DNA of 64,000 nt from Parerythrobacter sp. (GTDB lineage: Bacteria > Pseudomonadota > Alphaproteobacteria > Sphingomonadales > Sphingomonadaceae): positions 55,219-119,218 of the forward strand of contig JANQPE010000053.1 in assembly GCA_028289565.1 (NCBI GenBank), given 5' to 3'. Under the pieces are notes generated by a model. That model was given only the letters and a program-made list of their open reading frames with translations, searched no databases and was not told the origin of the DNA. Positions 56,958-64,000 of the stretch are shown one piece after another (the first letter of the stretch is position 1; each line of letters starts with the position of its first letter). A program made the position numbers and the translations under genes.

Positions 56958-58495
56958 AGATCCGCGCTCAGATCGGCAAGGTGCTGAACCTCGACAAATG
57001 CATCGGCTGCCACACCTGCTCGGTCACCTGCAAGAACGTGTGGACCAGCCGCGACGGCATGGAATACGCCTGGTTCAACAATGTCGAGACCAAGCCCGGC
57101 ATCGGCTACCCCAAGGACTGGGAGAACCAGAAGCGCTGGAACGGCGGTTGGGAGCGGACTTCCGATGGCTCGGTCCGCCCGAAGATGGGCGGCAAGTGGC
57201 GTGTGCTGGCGAAAATCTTCGCCAACCCCGACCTGCCCGAGATCGACGACTATTACGAGCCGTTCACTTTCGATTACGAACGCTTGCAGAAGGCCGGCGA
57301 AAGCAAGGCCTTCCCTTCGGCGCGCCCGCGCTCGCTGATTTCGGGCGAGCGGATGGAGAAAGTGCAATGGGGACCAAACTGGGAGGAAATCCTGGGCGGC
57401 GAATTCGCCAAGCGTTCCGAAGACTACAATTTCGAAGGCGTCCAGAAGGACATTTACGGCCAGTTCGAAAATACCTTCATGATGTACCTGCCCAGATTGT
57501 GCGAGCACTGCCTCAACCCGACTTGTGTGGCGGCGTGCCCCTCGGGCGCGATCTACAAGCGCGAGGAAGACGGGATCGTCCTGATCGACCAGGAAGCCTG
57601 CCGCGGCTGGCGCATGTGCGTCTCGGGCTGCCCCTACAAGAAAATCTACTACAACTGGAAAACCGGCAAGAGCGAGAAGTGCATCTTCTGCTATCCCCGG
57701 ATCGAGGCTGGCCAGCCGACCGTCTGTTCGGAAACCTGCGTCGGGCGCATCCGCTATCTCGGCGTGATGCTCTACGATGCCGACCGGATCGAAGAAGCGG
57801 CCAGCGCAGAGGACGTGGAGGACCTCTATCAGGCGCAACTCGATATCTTCCTCGACCCCAACGATCCAGAGATGATCGAACAGGCGCGCGAGGACGGCGT
57901 CCCCGAAGCCTGGCTGGAAGCCGCGCGCCATTCGCCGGTATGGAAGATGGCGATGGAATGGAAGGTCGCTTTCCCGCTCCACCCTGAATACCGTACGCTG
58001 CCGATGGTCTGGTACGTGCCGCCGCTCTCACCGATCAGCGCGGCGGCGAATGCCGGCAATATCGCGGTCAACAACAACATGCCGGATATCCGCTCCCTGC
58101 GCATCCCGCTCAAATATCTCGCCAATCTGCTGACCGCTGGTGATGAAGAGCCGGTGGCGCAATGCCTTGAGCGCATGCTGGCGATGCGCGGCTACATGCG
58201 CGCCAAGACGGTTGAAGGAGTGACCGATGATAGCATTGCCGCGAATGTCGGGCTGACCGGCCTCCAGATCGAGGAGATGTACAAGGTCATGGCGTTGGCG
58301 GATTACGAGGATCGCTTCGTGATTCCGACCGGTCACCGCGAGGATGCCGAGGACATGTATGATGAGCGCGGGGCATGCGGCTTTTCCTTCGGCAATGGCT
58401 GTTCGGGCGGGACCAGCCAGCCCAACCTGTTCGGCGCGCCTGCGCGCAAGAAACTCCAGGCTCCGACGCCCTATGTTTCGAGGGAGGTGTTCTGA
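56954..58495 (+). CDS. narH: Respiratory nitrate reductase beta subunit
   Basis: KIRAQIGKVLNLDKCIGCHTCSVTCKNVWTSRDGMEYAWFNNVETKPG; multiple Fe-S Cys motifs. Confidence 0.97.
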   Translation: MKIRAQIGKVLNLDKCIGCHTCSVTCKNVWTSRDGMEYAWFNNVETKPGIGYPKDWENQKRWNGGWERTSDGSVRPKMGGKWRVLAKIFANPDLPEIDDYYEPFTFDYERLQKAGESKAFPSARPRSLISGERMEKVQWGPNWEEILGGEFAKRSEDYNFEGVQKDIYGQFENTFMMYLPRLCEHCLNPTCVAACPSGAIYKREEDGIVLIDQEACRGWRMCVSGCPYKKIYYNWKTGKSEKCIFCYPRIEAGQPTVCSETCVGRIRYLGVMLYDADRIEEAASAEDVEDLYQAQLDIFLDPNDPEMIEQAREDGVPEAWLEAARHSPVWKMAMEWKVAFPLHPEYRTLPMVWYVPPLSPISAAANAGNIAVNNNMPDIRSLRIPLKYLANLLTAGDEEPVAQCLERMLAMRGYMRAKTVEGVTDDSIAANVGLTGLQIEEMYKVMALADYEDRFVIPTGHREDAEDMYDERGACGFSFGNGCSGGTSQPNLFGAPARKKLQAPTPYVSREVF

Positions 58496-59199
58496 TGCAA
58501 AGCCTGCACCTGATCTCGCTGCTGCTGCAGTATCCAACGCGCGAATTGCAGGCAGTGACGGGCGAGATTCGCGACCGCCTGTTCGCGGACGAGGGCCTGC
58601 CGCAAGCGGCGGTATGCGCCATCGAGCCATTGCTGGAACGCCTCTCGACGAGCGACATTTACGAGGTGCAGGAAGCCTATGTCGAATTGTTCGATCGCGG
58701 ACGGGCGCACAGCCTGCACCTGTTCGAGCATGTCCATGGGGAAAGCCGCGACCGGGGGCAGGCGATGGTCGATCTGCGCCAGCGCTATCTCGATGCGGGC
58801 CTCGATCCGACTGGCAATGAGCTGCCGGACTATGTGCCGCTGTTCCTCGACTACTGCTCGACCCTGTCGAACGAGGCGGCACGCGATACGCTCGCGGAAC
58901 CCGGCGTGGTGCTGGCGGCGCTTGCTGCGCGCTTGGCCGAGAAGGAATCCGACTACGCTCCGCTGTTTGCGTTGCTGTGCGAGATCGCCGGGGTCGAGAT
59001 GGACGGGGAGGCGGCCAAGGCGATGCCGCCTCCCGATGATCCGGAGGATCTCGAGGCCCTTGATGCGCAGTGGGAAGAAGAGGAAATCCGCTTCACCGCA
59101 GAAGCTGCTCCCGATCCCGCCGCGGCCTGTCCGCAAGTGAGCGCAATGCTCGACCGCATGCGCGATCCGTCGCTCGCAACCCCCGGTAGAAGGAACTGA
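58495..59199 (+). CDS. narJ: Nitrate reductase assembly chaperone
   Basis: MQSLHLISLLLQYPTRELQ; YVELFDRGRAHSLHLFEHVHGESRDRGQAMVDL. Confidence 0.95.
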   Translation: MQSLHLISLLLQYPTRELQAVTGEIRDRLFADEGLPQAAVCAIEPLLERLSTSDIYEVQEAYVELFDRGRAHSLHLFEHVHGESRDRGQAMVDLRQRYLDAGLDPTGNELPDYVPLFLDYCSTLSNEAARDTLAEPGVVLAALAARLAEKESDYAPLFALLCEIAGVEMDGEAAKAMPPPDDPEDLEALDAQWEEEEIRFTAEAAPDPAAACPQVSAMLDRMRDPSLATPGRRN

Positions 59200-59202
59200 G
59201 GC

Positions 59203-59904
59203 ATGGATAGCTATCTCAACCACCTGCTGTTCGGGATTTATCCCTATATCGCGTTGGCAGTTCTGGCCTTGGGTTCGATCATTCGTTTTGATCGCGAACC
59301 CTATAGCTGGCGCTCCGGATCGAGCCAGCTCCTGAGGCGCAAGCAGTTGATGTGGGGTTCGGTCCTATTCCATGTCGGGGTGATCTTCATCTTCTTCGGC
59401 CATCTTGTCGGTCTGCTCACGCCGATCGCGTTTTTCGATGCAATCGGGATCAGCCACGGTGCGAAGCAATTGCTGGCAATTATCGCCGGGGGTGTGGCCG
59501 GGGTCATGGCGATCATCGGTGCTACGCTGCTGATCCATCGCCGTTTCTTCGATCCGCGTATTCGCGCCGCTTCCAGTTTCAGCGACAACATGGTTATCCT
59601 GTTGCTGTGGGTGCAACTGGCACTCGGCCTCGCCACGATACCGCTATCGGCCAGCCATCTGGATGGCGGCGAGATGATCAAGTTCATGAGCTGGGCACAG
59701 GGCATCTTTACCTTCCGTGGTGATGCCGCAAGTTTCGTTGCAGATGTCCATATCATCTTCAAGCTACACCTGTTTCTTGGGTTGACGATCCTGCTGCTGT
59801 TTCCTTTCACGCGGCTTGTGCACATGCTGTCCGCACCTGTGCGTTATTTGTGGCGGGGCGGATATCAGGTCGTTCGTTCGCGCAAGGCGTTGGGCCATGG
59901 CTGA
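59203..59904 (+). CDS. narI: Respiratory nitrate reductase gamma subunit
   Basis: NHLLFGIYPYIALAVLALGSIIRFDREPYSWRSGSSQLL; membrane segments with His. Confidence 0.95.
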   Translation: MDSYLNHLLFGIYPYIALAVLALGSIIRFDREPYSWRSGSSQLLRRKQLMWGSVLFHVGVIFIFFGHLVGLLTPIAFFDAIGISHGAKQLLAIIAGGVAGVMAIIGATLLIHRRFFDPRIRAASSFSDNMVILLLWVQLALGLATIPLSASHLDGGEMIKFMSWAQGIFTFRGDAASFVADVHIIFKLHLFLGLTILLLFPFTRLVHMLSAPVRYLWRGGYQVVRSRKALGHG

Positions 59905-60709
59905 TGTGTTGGAGCGAGGATCGGTACGAATAGGGGCGGTCGAAATATTGCCGGCCACTATTGCAGCCGAAGCGCAGAACCATCCGGCACCCGATGCCGA
60001 CGAGGCCTGGCGTGCGGCGGCCGAGGCTCTCGCCATCCGGCAATTGCTCTTGGCCGAGGCCGATCGGCTGGGCGTCGAAGCCGGCAAGGTGACAGATTCC
60101 GAAGGGCGAACGATTGTCGGGGGCGATGCCCGCATCGAGATTCTTCTCGAACAGGAGGTCACCGTTCCAGTAGCAACCGAAGCCGAAGCGCGTCGTTTCT
60201 ATGCACGCCACTGCCAGCGTTTCACGAGCGCAACGCTGGTCGAGGCCGAGCATATCCTGCTTTCCGCATCGCCCGATGATGCCCTTGCCTACGGCCTCGC
60301 GGTTAGCGATGCCCGCACACTTATCCGGCAGATCGAGGCCGAACCGGAGTGTTTCGCCGATTTGGCGCGGCAGCATTCTGCCTGTCCATCCAAGGAGCAG
60401 GGCGGGAACCTCGGACAGATTGGCAACGGACAGACCGTGTCCGAATTCGAGCAGGCCCTGTTCGCGCTTGCCGAAGGCGAATTGTGTCGCGAGCCGGTGC
60501 GATCGCCTTATGGTGTCCATGTAATCCGTGCCGGCCGTCGTGTCGACGGACGACAATTGCCGTTCGAGGTAGTCGAGCAGGCGATCCGCGATTATCTGGA
60601 AGAGGCAAGTTACCGCCGTGCCGTGGCGCAGTATCTATCGATTCTGGCGGGCAGAACGGACATAGAGGGAATCGACTTGCCACTGGCGGACGGCCCCCTG
60701 GTTCAGTGA
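59897..60709 (+). CDS. PpiC/parvulin-type peptidyl-prolyl isomerase (NifM-like)
   Basis: VEAEHILLSA..., CPSKEQGGNLGQIGNGQTVSEFEQALFAL, SPYGVHVIRAGRR. Confidence 0.88.
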   Translation: MADVLERGSVRIGAVEILPATIAAEAQNHPAPDADEAWRAAAEALAIRQLLLAEADRLGVEAGKVTDSEGRTIVGGDARIEILLEQEVTVPVATEAEARRFYARHCQRFTSATLVEAEHILLSASPDDALAYGLAVSDARTLIRQIEAEPECFADLARQHSACPSKEQGGNLGQIGNGQTVSEFEQALFALAEGELCREPVRSPYGVHVIRAGRRVDGRQLPFEVVEQAIRDYLEEASYRRAVAQYLSILAGRTDIEGIDLPLADGPLVQ

Positions 60710-60748
60710 CCTTCAACCATCCTCGCGGCTATCTGTCGTCCATAGCCA

Positions 60749-60781
60749 AGCCCCCGTCCCTGCTGGCGTCGACCGGGGGCT
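60749..60781 (+). terminator. Hairpin downstream of the nar operon (no T-tract)
   Basis: AGCCCCCG ... CGGGGGCT 8-bp stem. Confidence 0.45.
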
Positions 60782-60920
60782 GACATGCCTCGAATTGGCG
60801 GCTCGCTGGCTTGCCCCCCTTGGAACAACCCTTCTGACCTATCGGATATGCGCATGCACGAAACCGATAGCTCGGGGGCCTGATGTCGATCAGATCGCCG
60901 GAGCGTTACCGGCAATCGGG

Positions 60921-61517
60921 TTACTGCACTGAGTTTCTAATCCGCGCTTCGGCTTCCGCCAGCGCAGCAGCGTCGTTGATGTTGGCAAAGGGATCCGGCT
61001 GGCTGTTCCATGTCACTGTCGCAGCCCCGACTTCCTTGGCGAATTTCCATAGCGATCTACCGCCACCCGCGAGATAGGCCTCAAGCAAATCTTCATCGAC
61101 ACGCCACAGCCCTGCCATCGGATGCCATCTCCCGCCGCTTTCAGGGATGGCTGCACCATATCCCTCACCTAATGCGGACATGAGCCGTTCGACCAGATCA
61201 TGCGGCAGGAAGGGCATGTCGCATGCGATCAGCAGTACGGTGTCGATCTTGCGTTCGCGCGCGAATGCGAAGGCGCTTTGCAGCGCGCTGATGGGCCCCA
61301 GGCCGGGTATCCGGTCGGGGAGTTGGATGATGCCAGAGGGTAATTCCCTGACTGGTCTGCGAACCGCGACCGCCAGAGTAGCGGAATGGGACCGAGCCCA
61401 GGCGATACCGTGGAGGATGAGGTTTTGACCGGCCAGCTTTCGGAACGGCTTGGTGCCGCCGATACGCGACCCTTCGCCGCCGGCAGCAATCACTATGGCG
61501 CAATCGAAATCATTCAT
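60921..61517 (-). CDS. mobA: Molybdenum cofactor guanylyltransferase MobA-like
   Basis: IVIAAGGEGSRIGGTKPFRKLAGQNLI; LLIACDMPFLPHDLVERL; WHPMAGLW. Confidence 0.88.
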   Translation of the reverse strand: MNDFDCAIVIAAGGEGSRIGGTKPFRKLAGQNLILHGIAWARSHSATLAVAVRRPVRELPSGIIQLPDRIPGLGPISALQSAFAFARERKIDTVLLIACDMPFLPHDLVERLMSALGEGYGAAIPESGGRWHPMAGLWRVDEDLLEAYLAGGGRSLWKFAKEVGAATVTWNSQPDPFANINDAAALAEAEARIRNSVQ

Positions 61518-61696
61518 GGGATTTTCAAAATAGCCCAAGTTTCACTTCATGTCCCCGATCGAATCCTGTTCCAATGAAGCAGTGCCGAAAGCGGTGGGCC
61601 CTGTATCTTTCGATGGTTACTGGATCTTAATTTTTATTAATTATGACAATCCTTTAGAATAGGCGACTGTAGCCGGAGCGGGGCCTCCAAGGATCA

Positions 61697-63610
61697 ATGG
61701 ATTACAAATCGCGACAATCCGATCGACGCGATAGTACTGTCGTGGCCTTGGCCTATCAGCCGATTATCCGAGGCTATTTTGCAGTGGCCGCTGCCTACTA
61801 CGCAATCATGACGCTATCGCACCTCTGGCTGCTTGACGGAACTTCGCTTGCCTTCATGGCATCGGTTTCGAGTATCACATTCCTTGCGGCTCTGGCCGCG
61901 TGCTACAAGGCTCGTACGGAAGTTCCCGCCGTCCGGCTCGAGATACTGACCAGCATGATAAACCTGATGGTGCTCGCCAATGTGCTTGTCGCGTTGCATA
62001 TCAAGTTCAGCCAGGTGAAGCTCGACTATTTCGTCATGATGGCGATGATCTTTGCTTTCGCCAGCGTGAGTTTGCGGCAGGCCCTGGCTTCGATAACAGT
62101 TGCACTGGTGGCGTTGTTTGCCGCGGCGGCGGCATACGATCCCGCCAATCAGTTGACCTACAGCTTCGTCGGCTTTGCTGCTGCGATGAGCGCAGTCGCC
62201 ATTACCTATTTCCTGCGGCGCGCGATCGGGGTTGCCATAACAGCCAGGCAGGAAGCCGATTATGCACGGGAATATGCCGAAAGTCGGCTGGCGAAAGCCG
62301 TGGCCCTGAGTGAGACCATGCGCTTGCAATCCATGTCCGACAGCTTGACCGACTTGCCCAATCGCCGAGGCTTTTTCGCCAGACTTGCGGAAGGAAAAAG
62401 GGAAGCTGCCGAACACCGACCGGTCTGGCTGATCCTGCTGGATCTGGACGGGTTCAAGGCGGTCAACGACAATTATGGTCATATCATGGGCGACGAGCTG
62501 CTGAAGCGTGTCGCGTCCCGATTGCGCGACCACTGTCGCAACGGTGCTTATGCGAGCCGTATCGGGGGAGACGAATTCAGCATCATCTATTTCGCCGATG
62601 CCGAGCAGAGCAGTATTGACGAGTGGTGCCGGCAGCTTCTCGACAGCCTGGCAGAAGTCTATCTGATCGAAGACCGGCTGATTCAAGTCAGTGGATCGAT
62701 CGGCTGCCATCGGATTTCGCCCGATGAGCCGGATGCGAGGTTGATGCAGAAGGCGGATTTTGCACTCATTCACGCGAAGAAGAGCGGAAAGAACAGGGTT
62801 GTTCTGTTCGAAGGCAAGCATGCCGAGAAAGCCGCGGAGCATTTCAAGATCGAGCGGGCACTTCGCGCGGCGGATTTCGCGAAGGAAATCGAGCTTGTGT
62901 TCCAACCGCAATATGATCTCAAGCGGCAGGAATTCGTCCGCGCCGAGGCGCTCGCCCGCTGGAATAGTCCCGCGATTGGCAAGGTCGGACCGAAGCGTTT
63001 CATCAAGATTGCGGAAGAGACGGGATTCATTGCGAATATCACGACCACCGTTCTCAGAAAGGCGATCGCAGTGCTTGAAGATTGGGATGATCCCATTCCG
63101 CTTTCGATCAATCTCTCGGCCAACGATTTGAATTCGAACCAGACCATCGACGAGCTGATGGATTGCTTGCGCGCGAGCGATATCGCGGCCGGACTGATCG
63201 AATTCGAAATCACCGAATCTGCAATGATGTCTGATGCAGGCCGGGCTACGGCCAACCTGCAGAGGTTGGTCGATCTTGGCCATTCAATCGCGCTCGATGA
63301 CTTCGGGACCGGCTATTCCAATTTCAACTATTTGAGGACTTTGCCGATCGACAAGCTCAAGGTCGATCGTTCATTCCTGGAAAATCAGGCAGACCCCATG
63401 ACCGAGAGGATTCTGCGCTCGCTCGTGGGTATGGCCAAGACGCTCAATGTGCTCTGCTTGCTCGAAGGTGTCGAAAGCGAACTCGATCTTATCATTGCCA
63501 AGCGTGCCGGCGCTCAGTTGGTCCAGGGGTTCCTGTTCGGCATGCCGGTGAGTGCCGAGCGGCTACAGTCGTTGCGCGATACCTCCATGGTCCTGGGGCG
63601 GACGGGATAA
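61697..63610 (+). CDS. Membrane GGDEF-EAL domain protein
   Basis: SRIGGDEFSIIYF; FVRAEALARWNSPAIG; ALDDFGTGYSNFNYLRTLPIDKLKVDRSFL. Confidence 0.95.
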   Translation: MDYKSRQSDRRDSTVVALAYQPIIRGYFAVAAAYYAIMTLSHLWLLDGTSLAFMASVSSITFLAALAACYKARTEVPAVRLEILTSMINLMVLANVLVALHIKFSQVKLDYFVMMAMIFAFASVSLRQALASITVALVALFAAAAAYDPANQLTYSFVGFAAAMSAVAITYFLRRAIGVAITARQEADYAREYAESRLAKAVALSETMRLQSMSDSLTDLPNRRGFFARLAEGKREAAEHRPVWLILLDLDGFKAVNDNYGHIMGDELLKRVASRLRDHCRNGAYASRIGGDEFSIIYFADAEQSSIDEWCRQLLDSLAEVYLIEDRLIQVSGSIGCHRISPDEPDARLMQKADFALIHAKKSGKNRVVLFEGKHAEKAAEHFKIERALRAADFAKEIELVFQPQYDLKRQEFVRAEALARWNSPAIGKVGPKRFIKIAEETGFIANITTTVLRKAIAVLEDWDDPIPLSINLSANDLNSNQTIDELMDCLRASDIAAGLIEFEITESAMMSDAGRATANLQRLVDLGHSIALDDFGTGYSNFNYLRTLPIDKLKVDRSFLENQADPMTERILRSLVGMAKTLNVLCLLEGVESELDLIIAKRAGAQLVQGFLFGMPVSAERLQSLRDTSMVLGRTG

Positions 63611-63710
63611 CCGGTCCCACCTTTATCAGCTCGCGGAATATCGCCTGAAAAACGACAATATTCGATATTACTAGCCACTATCGAGAATTCGATAGGGGGT
63701 TTATTCGAAT

Positions 63711-64000
63711 ATGACAGTACGAATACTGCTTCGCTCAAGTGCAATGGGGCTGGTCCTTTGCGCGACCATGCTGGCTCCCGATCTTGATGCTTCGGCCAGC
63801 GCCCAATCGCAGACACAAAGCAACGGCTATGACGCGCTTGGCCGGCTGATCGAGACGCAGACCAGCGGCGGTGTGAACAATGGCGAGGCGCGGTCGCTGT
63901 GTTATGACGAGACCGGTAATCGCGAGAAGGTGCGGGCGAGCGACGACAGCAGCGTGGCGAGTTGCGGAGCGCCGCCTCCACCCCCCCCCCCCCCCCCCCC
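63711..64000 (+). CDS. RHS/YD-repeat-like protein, 5' part (runs off the right edge)
   Basis: Signal peptide MTVRILLRSSAMGLVLCATMLAPDLDASASAQ; YDALGRLIETQTSGG...LCYDETGNREKV YD repeat; reading frame continues into poly-Pro. Confidence 0.75.
   Translation, partial: MTVRILLRSSAMGLVLCATMLAPDLDASASAQSQTQSNGYDALGRLIETQTSGGVNNGEARSLCYDETGNREKVRASDDSSVASCGAPPPPPPPPP
63981..64000. repeat. Poly-C homopolymer (at least 20 nt) at the window end
   Basis: Direct inspection. Confidence 0.95.

Noticed and set aside
61814-63283. 489-aa minus-strand ORF
   Set aside because: Antisense to the GGDEF-EAL gene.
1-64000. CRISPR arrays, tRNA/rRNA genes, transposons or prophage
   Set aside because: No regularly spaced direct repeats, transposase/integrase reading frames, phage structural genes or cloverleaf sequences were recognised by reading; a tRNAscan/CRISPR search was not possible.

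Overview
64-kb window from a moderately GC-rich alphaproteobacterium, probably a sphingomonad/erythrobacter-type genome (inference from gene content: paired TonB receptors, overlapping operons, TonB-Xanth-Caul style receptor). There are no tRNA/rRNA genes, transposases or CRISPR arrays that I can support. Three accessory islands dominate. (A) 1-12 kb: a candidate biosynthetic gene cluster cut by the left window edge. Its core is a four-gene operon that looks like the 3,5-dihydroxyphenylglycine (DPG) pathway of actinobacterial glycopeptide antibiotics: DpgA-type III PKS, DpgB-like crotonase, DpgC-like cofactor-free dioxygenase and HpgT-like aminotransferase. It faces an operon with a free-standing acyl carrier protein, AMP ligase, AsnB-type amidotransferase, a substrate-binding-protein-like protein without signal peptide, and a subtilase. 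A divergent FkbM methyltransferase and a partial P450 (missing from the ORF track) complete it. No NRPS module is visible. (B) 12-36 kb: a catabolic island with two tandem P450s, several SDRs, two amidohydrolases, a limonene-epoxide-hydrolase-like protein, a hydratase, a molybdenum hydroxylase with maturation factors, a PQQ/cytochrome-c dehydrogenase, MFS and TonB transporters, and one MarR regulator. The four divergent promoters in this island share a palindrome, core ATCGA-N2-TCGATATA, which suggests an unreported regulon. (C) 48-61.5 kb: a nitrate-respiration island (porin, Crp/Fnr regulator, fused NarK, NarGHJI, PpiC, MobA) with two perfect TTGAT-N4-ATCAA boxes. The remainder is a TonB receptor, LysR, alkaline phosphatase, GGDEF and GGDEF-EAL proteins, an autotransporter, and an RHS-like gene that runs into a poly-C tract at the right edge.
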